The notes: generated by a model not told the origin, from the letters alone. A DNA stretch of 64,000 bases from Hymenobacter sp. IS2118 (GCF_000715495.1 NZ_JNLX01000031.1:47110-111109); one strand, 5' to 3'; shown: positions 16,927 through 25,100, counted from the stretch's first letter. Made by a program: numbers and translations.

Positions 16927-17067
16927 TACCAACGCCTGACAGACTTCCGGCGACAAAATTTCAGTGGGCTAAAACAAGTGCCGCGCAAACATTGACTTGC
17001 CCAGGCCCGTGCTGTCAATAAGGAGAATAAGAGAGAGTTAGGAGAGCTTGAGTGTGTTTTGGGGCAT
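16927..17067 (-). pseudogene. Fragment of a second pnkp 5' end
   Basis: Read from ATG 17067 the frame gives MPQNTLKLS-stop-LSLILLIDSTGLGKSMFARHLF-stop-PTEILSPE, matching the start of Pnkp (MPQDTLKLPELSLVLL) codon for codon for about 45 codons. There are two nonsense codons at Pnkp positions 10 and 32, and the P-loop is changed from GSTGAGKST to DSTGLGKSM. By eye roughly three quarters of bases match, with many third-position differences. It is therefore an old diverged paralogue, not a fresh duplication. Homology fades by about 16927. Confidence 0.85.
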
Positions 17068-17170
17068 CGGAAGGAATGAGAAGGCTAACTGACACGCTAA
17101 CTTTGAAACGTGGCCAATGAGTTTGTTGGGCATTAGAACTTGAGTGAAAAGCCCCGCAACTTACAGTACC

Positions 17171-17650
17171 ATGGATGTTTTTATTTGTGAAACACGCGGC
17201 CAGAACAAGCCTTTATATTGGTTAATAGAAAGGCCTACACCTAAAGAAGGACGTGCCCTAGTTAACATTTACAGCTGCTCAAGTCGCATCTGGGCTCAAA
17301 ATCAGACTAAAGACCGAATGGTATCCGTCTGTAATCCTGAACGTGGGGATAAGTATTGGGATTTCCAATGGCAGGAAGATGTCAAATTTGAGTACTGGCT
17401 CACAATAGATGTTGACGGAGAGTCAAATTGTTATTATATCAAGTCTCATTATGAATCCTACTCTATTAAGTATGGTGATGAATCTTTGCACAAAGACTAT
17501 CAGCGTTTTGAAACTATCGAGAGTGAATTCTCTCTCTATTCAATAACTTTGATTTCGCACTTGCCTGACCTGATTAAATTCGCTGTTATGGTAGCTGCTT
17601 CCCAAGGAGTACGTGTAACACTTGACGGTCTTGATGAATCATATCTTTAG
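17171..17650 (+). CDS. Hypothetical protein convergent with hen1
   Basis: A 159-residue protein starting MDVFICETRGQNKPLYWL; the ATG at 17171 is chosen over an in-frame GTG 27 bp upstream. It is rich in aromatic residues and beta-strand patterns (KYWDFQWQEDVKFEYWLTID) and ends in a hydrophobic helix. No signal peptide or known motif is seen. Its GC content is well below that of hen1. The stop codon overlaps the hen1 stop codon on the other strand by two bases. The family is unknown. Confidence 0.6.
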   Translation: MDVFICETRGQNKPLYWLIERPTPKEGRALVNIYSCSSRIWAQNQTKDRMVSVCNPERGDKYWDFQWQEDVKFEYWLTIDVDGESNCYYIKSHYESYSIKYGDESLHKDYQRFETIESEFSLYSITLISHLPDLIKFAVMVAASQGVRVTLDGLDESYL

Positions 17651-19113
17651 TTTTTCTCAATAAAAATGGTGCGCCCCGACTCAAACACTGCCATCTGCGA
17701 GGGCGGCCCAACGCCCTCCACTTCCTCGCCCATCGCCACAATCCGCACCTGATATCCGTGCCATTCGGCCACGCCCGCAGCCCAGGCCGCAAACTCGGCG
17801 CGGGTCCATTCGAAGCGGTGGTCGTCGTGGCGGAAGTCGCCGGCGTTAAGCTTGTCAAATAGCTGGTTATAGTCCGCGTTGGGCGTGGTCACAAAGACAT
17901 GCGCCGGCCGGGCTTGCCCGAACACCACGGCCTCCAGCGCTGCCAGGCGGTTTTCGTCGAGGTGCTCAATCACTTCCACCAGCGCCGCCGCGTCGAACCC
18001 AGCCAGCCGTTCGTCCCGATATAGTAGCGACCCCTGAATCAGTTCGATGCGGGTACGCTGGCGCGGGGGCATCTCGTCCAGATGCAGCCGCTGCGCCGCC
18101 CGGCTCAGCGCCTGGTGCGACACGTCCATGCCTAGAATGAACTCAATCTTGTGCTGGCGCAGCAGTAGGCGCAGGAGCTTGCCCTCGCCGCAGCCCAGGT
18201 CCAGCACGCGCTTGGGCCCGAGCTGGTAGATTTCGTGGGCCACCTGCTGCAGCCGCTGGTCGTGCAGCGACAGCTTCGGCTCGGCGCTTTCCGCCGCTAC
18301 CGTCTGGTCCGATGCTGGCACTACTGCTTTCTCGGTTTCATCGGGTACTGCTTCCAACGGGGCTTCTTCCACTTCGTCGCCTTCCATCAGCCGCAGCAGC
18401 GTCGGATTTACGATGCCAGCCAGGTAGCGCAGGTACCGCCGCGTGATGAAGCCTCGCTCCGGGTGTTGCGGCAGCCACTCGCCGCCGCGGTGCAGCAGCT
18501 TTTCGGCCTCGTTCTCGCCGATGTAGTAGTGCTTGTCGTTGTCGAGCACCGGCAGCAGCACGTAGAGGTGGGTGAGCACGTCCTGCAGGCGCAGGCCCTC
18601 GTGGCGCAGGTGCAGGGTGTAGTAGCGGCTGTCGCCCCATTCGGGCACGGTGGGGTCGAGCAGGGTGGTTTCAATCTCCACCTCGTAGCCCAGCGGCTCG
18701 AAGAGACGCCGCGGCCAGTCCGGACCGGGTGCCGACACCACGGCCACCTTCACTTCCAGCGGCAGGGCCTGGGCAGGCAGGTTCGGCCGGTCCTTACACG
18801 TGCCGTTCATGGCCGTGCCGAATGCTTTGCTCAAGGCTGCGCTCAGGAAGGACGAGGCTACGTAGGGCCGGTCGTTCACGTATTGCTCCAGGGCAAAACC
18901 TTCGCCGGATGCCCCGCCCCGTCCACGCACCAGGCCCACGGGGTCAAGGTCGAGCAGCAAGGCCGCCGTGCACCGTTCCGCCGTAGCTTCGGGGTAAAAC
19001 ACGTGGGCCACGCCCCCGGCCACTTCCACGCTTTGCAGGCGAGCCGGGTTCTTATGCAACAGGTAGCCGAGGTCGGTAGCGGGCGAGTAGGAGGTAGTAA
19101 GCGTCAGGAGCAT
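17647..19113 (-). CDS. hen1: 3'-terminal RNA ribose 2'-O-methyltransferase Hen1
   Basis: A 488-residue bacterial Hen1. The N-terminal half (about 1-240) is the ligase-activating domain that partners Pnkp, beginning MLLTLTTSYSPATDLGYLLH. A charged, variable linker with EEAPLEAVPDETEKA follows. The C-terminal methyltransferase has the SAM motif VLDLGCGEGKLLRLLL near 308, the metal-binding ALVEVIEHLDENRL near 385, and FVTTPNADYN near 414. It methylates the 2'-OH of the repaired RNA end before Pnkp seals it, protecting against recutting at the same site. It is the most upstream gene of the minus-strand RNA repair series. Confidence 0.95.
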   Translation of the reverse strand: MLLTLTTSYSPATDLGYLLHKNPARLQSVEVAGGVAHVFYPEATAERCTAALLLDLDPVGLVRGRGGASGEGFALEQYVNDRPYVASSFLSAALSKAFGTAMNGTCKDRPNLPAQALPLEVKVAVVSAPGPDWPRRLFEPLGYEVEIETTLLDPTVPEWGDSRYYTLHLRHEGLRLQDVLTHLYVLLPVLDNDKHYYIGENEAEKLLHRGGEWLPQHPERGFITRRYLRYLAGIVNPTLLRLMEGDEVEEAPLEAVPDETEKAVVPASDQTVAAESAEPKLSLHDQRLQQVAHEIYQLGPKRVLDLGCGEGKLLRLLLRQHKIEFILGMDVSHQALSRAAQRLHLDEMPPRQRTRIELIQGSLLYRDERLAGFDAAALVEVIEHLDENRLAALEAVVFGQARPAHVFVTTPNADYNQLFDKLNAGDFRHDDHRFEWTRAEFAAWAAGVAEWHGYQVRIVAMGEEVEGVGPPSQMAVFESGRTIFIEKN

Positions 19114-19196
19114 GAAAACAGGGGAAGAGCCAACAGGAAGCCGAATGTAGCCACTGCGCCCCGGCTCTGCCTAACCCACAGCAACAGGACATGCTA

Positions 19197-19240
19197 GGAA
19201 ACGAAACGAGCGGACTATTTGGCCCGCTCGTTTCGTTTCC
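19197..19240. terminator. Hairpin terminator near endolysin 3' end
   Basis: A perfect 17-bp inverted repeat: GGAAACGAAACGAGCGG at 19197-19213 and its complement at 19224-19240, with a 10-base loop. It lies 3 bp past the stop of the minus-strand endolysin gene and 80 bp upstream of hen1. It can act on transcripts leaving the endolysin operon. Confidence 0.7.
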
Positions 19241-19243
19241 GCC

Positions 19244-19744
19244 CTACACCTCAAAATGCGGCCTGTCCTTGAATTTGGGCCAGTCGCCGCCCCAGCGCAC
19301 CCGCGCATCGGCCGCTTTCATCAGCCGGGCAAACTTGCTCAGCAGCAGCCCTGACCACGACACCGACCCATCGGCCAGCAGAAACGCCACGTCCAGCGCC
19401 CGGCTCGGCAGCGTGTTGTGTTTCGACTCGCCGCCGCGCTTGTACGTCACCACCGGCCCCGGCGCGCTCCGCCCACGGGTATACAGCTCATCCTGCCGTT
19501 CCGGACTCCGGTAGCCTTCCGTCACAATCGGCAACCCCAGTAGCCGCAGCACCGGGTCGCCCGACCAGCGCCGCAGCGCCACCTGGTACGCTGCTACCAG
19601 CTCCGGCCGTACCTCCGCCAGCCGCGCCGCTTGCCGTACCATCTGCGTCACGTTCAGCCGCGGGGCTACCCGCTTGACTGGTACTCCTACCGGCCGTGGC
19701 GTCCCGCTCCCAACCGGCTGGTCACTCAATGCCGCCGTTGCCAT
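19244..19744 (-). CDS. M15-family endolysin (L-Ala-D-Glu peptidase-like)
   Basis: A 166-residue peptidase. Zinc-site patterns of M15/VanY-like endolysins are visible: GYRSPERQDELYTRG near 77, SKHNTLPSRALDVAF near 107-121 (SxH...D), and DRPHFEV at the C-terminus. No signal peptide is seen, as expected for an endolysin released through a holin. A disordered 35-residue N-terminus precedes the domain. It overlaps by 23 bp the upstream small membrane protein, which fits a holin-lysin pair of a prophage or phage-derived element. No capsid or tail genes are recognisable nearby. Confidence 0.82.
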   Translation of the reverse strand: MATAALSDQPVGSGTPRPVGVPVKRVAPRLNVTQMVRQAARLAEVRPELVAAYQVALRRWSGDPVLRLLGLPIVTEGYRSPERQDELYTRGRSAPGPVVTYKRGGESKHNTLPSRALDVAFLLADGSVSWSGLLLSKFARLMKAADARVRWGGDWPKFKDRPHFEV

Positions 19745-20003
19745 TTCGTTCGTCGCTACCGGTTGAATCCTTGCGGGTTGGCCGGGCTTCCACCGGTACC
19801 CTCACTACTTCCTCGGGCTGCTGCAGGGTCTTGCGTACCGTCGCCCAAATGGTCACAATAGCTACCAGCGCCTGAATTATCAGCCGTCCGTAGTTCTCGA
19901 TGGCCGTCGGGTCGGGCGGCACCAATTCGTTAGTGGCCACCTGCCCAAGCAAGGCCGTCATTCCAATGTGGGCCAAGTGCCCGGCTTTCGTGCTGCTGAA
20001 CAT
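19722..20003 (-). CDS. Small membrane protein, holin-like
   Basis: A 93-residue protein with a hydrophobic segment LIIQALVAIVTIWATV near residues 41-56 and a weaker one near 11-22. The charged C-terminus is RPTRKDSTGSDERNGNG. Size, topology and overlap with the endolysin gene suggest a holin or a holin-like anchor. There is no strong family signature, so the call rests on context. Confidence 0.6.
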   Translation of the reverse strand: MFSSTKAGHLAHIGMTALLGQVATNELVPPDPTAIENYGRLIIQALVAIVTIWATVRKTLQQPEEVVRVPVEARPTRKDSTGSDERNGNGGIE

Positions 20004-20890
20004 ATGCGTATTGTCTAAAAAAGTTGCTTGTCACTATTGACCTTACAAATTTACACTAAATAGACAATTTTGGTTGCACATATCAGATGGCTTTATTCAT
20101 GTCAATATAATTGCACTTTTAATAGTCAAAAAATTGGCGTGTTGAGTGACATGCAGGAGTTGGGCGGGCCCCCGGCCCTCCGCGCTGCTCCGGGCCGGGG
20201 TCAGGCTGTCCAGGGGTCCGCTAACGCTGCCGTGCTGCGCACCACTCCCGTTGGTCGTGCCCTTCCCATCCTTCCCGCATTCCCCCGATGCTGCAGCTGC
20301 TGAGTGCGACGACCGCCCTACGCTCCGGCCCACCTCATTTCGCTCCCTGCGCCAACGCGGCGCACCGTTCATCGCTCCTGGCGTCCCTCTGCACTAAGCT
20401 TGCTATGGCTCCGGTCGCTGCATTCGGCCAGCCTCCGCTACCGAAAACCCACCCCACGGCCCGCTTCCCGATGGTCAGCCAGCCGTCCACCGCCAACCCA
20501 CCGCACCGCTGTCGTGCCGCGCAAGGCCCAAAAAGGCCCTCACGCCGCCCGCCAGCACCCCATGATGCGGCCGCAGGCCACCGGCTGGAAAACGCCGGCC
20601 ACCTGCCCCCAAATTCTGCGTTCAGGCCACGCAGGCCAAAGCATTAGGCCCGCTTCGCGGAGGGTTTCATTGGGGAGGGCCCCAAGCCCCCGCCATCATG
20701 CCCCGGCTGACGCCCGGTCATCTTCCTCGGGTTCTGCAGCCTCCCGTTGGTCGGCCGCTCCACCCTCAAGCGGCCGGCTCCGCCGAGTATCCATTGGGGG
20801 CCTCAGCCCGCCCCCAAGCCCCTAGGGCAAGGCATTTAGGCTGTTGTGTCAGCGCCTGCCCGGTGCCGTTTCCGGTCGGGTAGGGGGCCG
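20004..20890. other. GC- and pyrimidine-rich region with no clear gene
   Basis: About 880 bp. The first 130 bp are AT-rich and probably hold the promoter of the holin-like gene. From about 20155 the plus strand is strongly C-rich, and open frames in it encode only Arg/Pro/Ser-rich low-complexity products. Two related segments, around 20668-20695 and 20793-20830, share a GGGGG..CC..AGCCC.CGCC..AGCCCC pattern. I see no recognisable gene or RNA. Confidence 0.4.
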
Positions 20891-21250
20891 CTAGTCCAGG
20901 GGCAGCAGCTCCACCTTGCGGCCCAGCCGTCGGGCGGCCTTCAGCGCGCTCAGCGTGCCCTTGCTCCGGCCATCCCACACCACCAGCACCAGCGCGGCCC
21001 GCTTCACTATCTCGGCGTTGCGCACGTGGGTAGCGGCCGTAGGGCCGTGGGCGGCATAGTCCGGACGCAGCTCGGTCAGCGGCACCCCGTGCGCCCGGGC
21101 CCAGCTTGCCGCCAGGGCATCCACGCCGGCGGCCCCGCCGCTCACTACTTCCGCCGGCTCCAGTTCGGCTAGCCGTGCCAGCAGCGCAGCACAGCTTTTC
21201 ACGCCCCGGCTACCCACCACCGCCACTACTTGATTTTTGTTCTTTTCCAT
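20891..21250 (-). CDS. SLOG (DprA/YAcAr-like) nucleotide-binding protein
   Basis: A 119-residue Rossmann-like protein. It shows VAVVGSRGVKSCAALL at the N-terminus and VVSGGAAGVDALAASWA near 41, the classic SLOG/DUF2493 signature, then HVRNAEIV and ALVLVVWDGRSKGT. SLOG proteins bind nucleotides or derivatives, and some sit in phage and defence loci. Its promoter-like TATCTTTA lies only about 5 bp from the ATG, so the mRNA may be leaderless. It diverges from the 21.4-24.9 kb operon. Confidence 0.8.
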   Translation of the reverse strand: MEKNKNQVVAVVGSRGVKSCAALLARLAELEPAEVVSGGAAGVDALAASWARAHGVPLTELRPDYAAHGPTAATHVRNAEIVKRAALVLVVWDGRSKGTLSALKAARRLGRKVELLPLD

Positions 21251-21253
21251 GTT

Positions 21254-21336
21254 TAAAGATACAAAGAAAATACTTGCAGTGAAACAAACTTTTATAAATG
21301 TTTAGTTTGTAATTACAAATTTTGTTTGTATCTTTA
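21254..21336. promoter_or_regulatory. Divergent promoters sharing a 12-bp inverted repeat
   Basis: On the plus strand TTG at 21307-21309 and TATCTTTA at 21329-21336, 19 bp apart, match the Bacteroidota promoter (TTG, TAnnTTTG). On the minus strand TTG (21287-21285) and TATCTTTA (21261-21254) are 23 bp apart. TTTGTATCTTTA and TAAAGATACAAA are perfect mirror copies at 21325-21336 and 21254-21265. The pair can drive the SLOG gene and the operon from 21417. Confidence 0.65.
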
Positions 21337-21416
21337 GAGAGTAGAAAGGAAGGACCTAGCTACTCGCCCACCCGGAGGCCTACGGCGCGGGCACCCCACG
21401 GCTAACTCTTACAGCC

Positions 21417-21740
21417 ATGCAACCCAATCAACTTTTGCAGCTCGCCGCTGCTGCTTGGAAAGGCCCCGCCCTCTGCCCGTTCGCCGGCATTTGGGTATCG
21501 CAGTCTGCCGCCACCTACGACCAGGGCGGCACCTCCTGGTACATCAGCCTCAAGCTGGCCCAGCAGCCCGCCGAAGGGCAGCCCCGCCCGGACTTCAAAG
21601 GCACCGGTAAGTGCCCGTTTCATGCGCTGCGGGAGGCCTTCCGCTCCATGCGCGCCGCGTACCCCGGCTATGCCTTCGGGGCCGTGTGGGAGGTTCTCAA
21701 GGCCGAGGATGAGTTTGCCGGCGTGCTGGCTCATGCTTAG
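21417..21740 (+). CDS. Hypothetical protein, first gene of small-ORF operon
   Basis: A 107-residue protein beginning MQPNQLLQLAAAAWKGPALC, with ATYDQGGTSWYISLKLAQQP and a helical C-terminus. It starts about 80 bp after the plus-strand promoter. The start of the next frame (ATGCTTAG) overlaps its end, so translation is probably coupled. No family is recognised; its size and setting suggest a phage or plasmid early gene. Confidence 0.6.
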   Translation: MQPNQLLQLAAAAWKGPALCPFAGIWVSQSAATYDQGGTSWYISLKLAQQPAEGQPRPDFKGTGKCPFHALREAFRSMRAAYPGYAFGAVWEVLKAEDEFAGVLAHA

Positions 21741-22140
21741 CCTAGTTCTAGCCCCAGCCGCGCCCGCCACGGGTGCGGCTGTTGGCCAAGCTGCAATCAA
21801 AATGGCTGCCTTGCAGGCCACCCTGGCCCGGTTGGCAGCCAAGTATCCGCCCCGGCCGCAGGTAGCGCCCGCGCCCACGCCGGCTCCCATCAACCCGGCC
21901 GCCACCGCCGCCCGCCACGCGCTGGCCCGTGCCCATTCGGCCATGTTCGATGCCCGTGCCGCCAAGTATGCGCTACGCGACGACTACCGCCCCCAGGCCG
22001 GCCGCTTCGCCCAGCTGCGTGCTGCCATCATCCGCTGCCGCGAGGCTCAGGCCGCTTACAAAGCCGCTGCCGCCGCTTTCCACGCCAGCCCCGCCGGTGC
22101 CGCTTTGCAGGCCGCCCGCGCCAAGTACCCCCGCTTTTAG
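21733..22140 (+). CDS. Ala-rich hypothetical protein
   Basis: A 135-residue protein from the ATG at 21733 that overlaps the previous stop by 8 bp. It is unusually rich in Ala (AAVGQAAIKMAALQATLARL and AAATAARHALARAH patterns) with a Pro-rich linker near residue 40-55, suggesting long helices. A hydrophobic N-terminus (MLSLVLAPAAPATG) could be a weak signal. Codon use fits the neighbours. The family is unknown. Confidence 0.5.
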   Translation: MLSLVLAPAAPATGAAVGQAAIKMAALQATLARLAAKYPPRPQVAPAPTPAPINPAATAARHALARAHSAMFDARAAKYALRDDYRPQAGRFAQLRAAIIRCREAQAAYKAAAAAFHASPAGAALQAARAKYPRF

Positions 22141-22186
22141 TCACCCGGCCCGCGCCCTTGCCAGCGCGGGCCCTAAAGCCCGCATC

Positions 22187-22381
22187 ATGCAATACGAACC
22201 AACGGAGGCCGAGCTAAACGGTCTGAGCGGCGATGAAATGGCCGCTGATGAAGCCCAGGCCGCCTACTACGAGCAGCAAGAGGAGTGGGAACGCCAGGCC
22301 CACTACCACCACGAGCAAGAGCAAGAAGCGTGGGAGGAGGGCAAATACGAGCAGATGATTTTCGAGGTCGAAGGCTACTAG
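22187..22381 (+). CDS. Small acidic hypothetical protein
   Basis: A 64-residue protein, MQYEPTEAELNGLSGDEMAA onward, very rich in Glu, Gln, His and Tyr (AYYEQQEEWERQAHYHHEQE). It lies in the same-strand operon, 46 bp after the previous gene. Such acidic small proteins are common in phage and plasmid early operons. The function is unknown. Confidence 0.55.
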   Translation: MQYEPTEAELNGLSGDEMAADEAQAAYYEQQEEWERQAHYHHEQEQEAWEEGKYEQMIFEVEGY

Positions 22382-22455
22382 CAGCCCGCCTCACCATTCC
22401 CATTCTTTCACCAGGGGCCGCCAAGCCGGGCGGCCCCACCAAAAACCACTCCATC

Positions 22456-22770
22456 ATGTCAAAAACCGCTACTACCTACCAACCTCAATTGCTCGACCCG
22501 CACAGCGCCCAGCCGCAACCGGTCAGCCCCGCCAACGGCCGCAGCTTCAAGCTGGCCGAGTTGTACCGGCTGCTCGATTGCCAACTGGTCGATGTCATCC
22601 GCCTCACGCCCGAACTGATACTCATTATCGACGACGAGGGCAAGTTTCGCAACCCCGCTTACCTCAATCTGGTGGCCACCTACCTGTGGTACCACCACCA
22701 GCCCGAGGCGCGGGGCGTCGACAGCATCGTGGGCCGCGCCATCCTGTGCCACGATAAGCAATTCAAGTAG
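22456..22770 (+). CDS. DUF3846-like protein
   Basis: A 104-residue protein. The core LYRLLDCQLVDVIRLTPELI then LIIDDEGKFRNPAYLNLVAT and DSIVGRAILCHDKQFK has the DUF3846 pattern (IIDDEGK, NP/N..AT, I.G.A), seen in phages and mobile elements. A 30-residue disordered N-terminus precedes it. It starts from the ATG at 22456, 74 bp after the small acidic gene. Confidence 0.65.
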   Translation: MSKTATTYQPQLLDPHSAQPQPVSPANGRSFKLAELYRLLDCQLVDVIRLTPELILIIDDEGKFRNPAYLNLVATYLWYHHQPEARGVDSIVGRAILCHDKQFK

Positions 22771-22844
22771 CATGCCCACGGCGAAGGGGCCGGCCGCCAA
22801 CAGGCCCCACCTTTTTCATTTCCAACCCACAACCATTTCCCATC

Positions 22845-23576
22845 ATGTCCACCAAAGTAAAAGCCCAACGCACCGCCACCACCGAAGCCGGTGCCGCATC
22901 CACCACCGCCACCGAGGCCCCCATGTTCACGCTCAGCGGCCCCATTACCGCCGTGCCTGCTTACCTCACCGAGAAGCTGGACGAGTCCACCGGCGAGCTG
23001 GCCCAGGTCTCGCGCTTTCGCTACCTGCCCGGCCATCCGCGCCAAGTGCGTTTCGACGCCAAGGCCGGCCAGTTCAACATTGGCGGCACCGTGCTGCTTG
23101 GTAACTCGCTTTCCTTCATTCCGCTGGCCTGGCGCGTGTTCCAGGACGACATTCTGAATATGGGCCGCAAGCTGTGGGCCGAGCTGTTTTTTGCCGATGA
23201 GAAGGGCGCCATCTGCGCTGTGCTCTTCCACGGTTACAGCGTGGAAAACCTATACCGTCTCATCGAGCCGCTGTTTTACGACGACCTCACCCTGGCCGAC
23301 GTGACGGTAAAGGTCACCGCCGAGAAGAAGCAGACCACCAAGGACGGCAAGACGGCCACTTACTACATCGCCCAGTTCAGCTACGAAGCCGCCGACGCGG
23401 CCGAGGTAGCCGCCCGCCGCGACTTCGCCCGCGACTTTCCCATCTGGCGTGCCGAAACCTACACCGGTGCCGCTGACCTGCGCATCCAGCACGGCTACAC
23501 CGTGCCAGCCCAGGACGACCCCACCAGCCCGGAGCCGGCCGCTGCTGAGCTGGCTGCTTTGCCCCAGGCCGCCTAA
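22845..23576 (+). CDS. Hypothetical protein of phage/plasmid early operon
   Basis: A 243-residue protein with Thr/Ala-rich N-terminal 25 residues. A beta-rich centre follows (FRYLPGHPRQVRFDAKAGQF, then WAELFFADEKGAICAVLFHG) and the acidic C-terminus is Pro/Ala-rich. The acidic tail and position just before a RecE-like nuclease fit a single-stranded-DNA-binding or recombination helper, but no residue pattern proves it. I do not assign a family. Confidence 0.6.
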   Translation: MSTKVKAQRTATTEAGAASTTATEAPMFTLSGPITAVPAYLTEKLDESTGELAQVSRFRYLPGHPRQVRFDAKAGQFNIGGTVLLGNSLSFIPLAWRVFQDDILNMGRKLWAELFFADEKGAICAVLFHGYSVENLYRLIEPLFYDDLTLADVTVKVTAEKKQTTKDGKTATYYIAQFSYEAADAAEVAARRDFARDFPIWRAETYTGAADLRIQHGYTVPAQDDPTSPEPAAAELAALPQAA

Positions 23577-23643
23577 TGCCCCGGCCCCCGCGGTGCACGC
23601 CGTGGGGGCCAACCGGCTACCCATTCATTTTATACTATGCCCA

Positions 23644-23889
23644 ATGAATACCACCGCCCACATGCCGCAGCTGTCCATCGAGCAGCCGGCCCGCGACGAT
23701 GCCGAGGCCGCCTTATTGGTCCGGCTAGCCGAACTGTTAAAGGATGCCTACCTACTGCCTGACCTGCGCGACGTCGCCCCGCAGATACGCCAGCTCTTCC
23801 CCGAGCCCGCTTATCTGGTCGGCTGCGGCAGCTCCCACATCTGGCTACACCGCGCCGCCGACCCCAACCGCCTAGCCCTAATCCGCTAA
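23644..23889 (+). CDS. Small hypothetical protein
   Basis: An 81-residue protein, from the ATG at 23644, with a helical N-terminus (DDAEAALLVRLAELLKDAYL) and a Cys/His-containing C-terminus (LVGCGSSHIWLHRAADPNRL). It lies 67 bp after the 243-residue gene and 18 bp before the nuclease gene, so it belongs to the same operon. The family is unknown. Confidence 0.5.
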   Translation: MNTTAHMPQLSIEQPARDDAEAALLVRLAELLKDAYLLPDLRDVAPQIRQLFPEPAYLVGCGSSHIWLHRAADPNRLALIR

Positions 23890-23907
23890 TCTTACTCCTT
23901 ACCCGTC

Positions 23908-24597
23908 ATGTTTCACGCCCTCATCCATCACCCCGACCTGACCCAGGCCCAGCACCGGGCTTTACCTCACGTCAGCAACACCGACCTGAGCATCCTTAAA
24001 AACGAGCTGCTAGGCCAGCCACGCCAACTCAACGCCGTGGCCCTGGCTTACGGCTCCCACTTTCACACGGCTGTGCTGGAGCCCACCACCTACGGCCGCA
24101 CCGAGGAGCGCGGCATCAAGTGGGCCGACCTGGAGACGCTAGCCCGCCAGGTGCGCCGCCAACGCTACTGCCGCGACCTGCTCTACCGAGGCCAGGCCGA
24201 GCAGTCCTACACCGCTACCCACACGGCCACCGGAGTAGGAGTGAAGCTGCGCCCCGACCTGTTGGTGCGCAGCCGCGCCGGCCGCCAGCTCACGCTCATC
24301 GATTTCAAAACGACCAGCAGCCCCGACCTCGCCCACTTCCTGACCACCATCGAGAAGTACGATTACGACCGCCAGGCCGCCCTTTACCTCGACGTGCTCG
24401 GGGCCACGCGCTTTCTCATCATCGGCGTGCAGAAGAAGGCACCGCACGAAGTGTGGCGCGTCGAGCTAACGGCCACGCCTGGCCTCATCGAGCAGGGCCG
24501 CAAGAAGTACGCGGCGCTGCTGCGCCACCACGCCCGCCAAGCCGGCTGCTTATCTGTTCCGCTCTACACACCCGCGCCGTTGGCGCTGGCCGCCTAA
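23908..24597 (+). CDS. RecE-like PD-(D/E)XK exonuclease
   Basis: A 229-residue nuclease of the RecE/exodeoxyribonuclease VIII or Cas4-like group. It shows LALYGSHFHTAVLEP-like ALAYGSHFHTAVLEP near 46, GVGVKLRPDLLV near 112, LTLIDFKTTSSP near 130 (the D-x-K core) and YDRQAALYLDVL near 150. Such enzymes make 3' overhangs for phage or plasmid recombination. No RecT-type annealing protein is recognised next to it; the 243-residue gene upstream is a candidate by position only. Confidence 0.8.
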   Translation: MFHALIHHPDLTQAQHRALPHVSNTDLSILKNELLGQPRQLNAVALAYGSHFHTAVLEPTTYGRTEERGIKWADLETLARQVRRQRYCRDLLYRGQAEQSYTATHTATGVGVKLRPDLLVRSRAGRQLTLIDFKTTSSPDLAHFLTTIEKYDYDRQAALYLDVLGATRFLIIGVQKKAPHEVWRVELTATPGLIEQGRKKYAALLRHHARQAGCLSVPLYTPAPLALAA

Positions 24598-24639
24598 CTT
24601 ACCACCGTTCATTTCACCCATTCCCTTTTCAGGTCCAAC

Positions 24640-24960
24640 ATGGCAACCTTCCAAATCTTCCAGAGCAGCGGCCAGCATTGGTACCGCCTGCGCGCCGACA
24701 ACGGCGAAATCGTTCAATCCAGCGAAGGCTACACCACCAAAGCCAGCTGCCATAACGGCATTCAGAGCGTCAAGGCCAACTGCCAGCCCCACCGCTTCCA
24801 GTCGTTTCTGGAATCTGGCCAGTACGGTTTCAATCACGTGGCCGCCAATGGCGAAATCATCGGCCGCAGCGAGAAATACACCACCGCTCAGGCCAGAGAC
24901 CATGGCATTCAGGTTGTGTTGCGCGAAGCTCTAGAAGCCCCTATAGAGGACCTCAACTGA
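24640..24960 (+). CDS. YegP-family DUF1508 protein
   Basis: A 106-residue protein made of two DUF1508 repeats: FQIFQSSGQHWYRLRADNGE at residues 4-23 and QSFLESGQYGFNHVAANGE near 60-78, each followed by S(S/R)SEGYTTK or SEKYTTA and a helix. The family role is unclear. It is the last gene of the operon and is followed by a bidirectional terminator. Confidence 0.85.
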   Translation: MATFQIFQSSGQHWYRLRADNGEIVQSSEGYTTKASCHNGIQSVKANCQPHRFQSFLESGQYGFNHVAANGEIIGRSEKYTTAQARDHGIQVVLREALEAPIEDLN

Positions 24961-25100
24961 CTTTGTTTGTATTAACTATTGTTTTAGCTGATGGCATCCG
25001 CTTTTACACAGCTTATCTGAAGTCTGCTGCCACCGCTCACTCCGAAGCAGTGACTGTGTGGTTGGTGCTGACAGTCATATCTACCGTACTGATTATTTAT

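Noticed and set aside
20146..20825. Long plus-strand open frames in the 20-kb gap
   Set aside because: The products are Arg/Pro/Ser-rich and low in other residues, with no conserved domain and codon use unlike neighbours.
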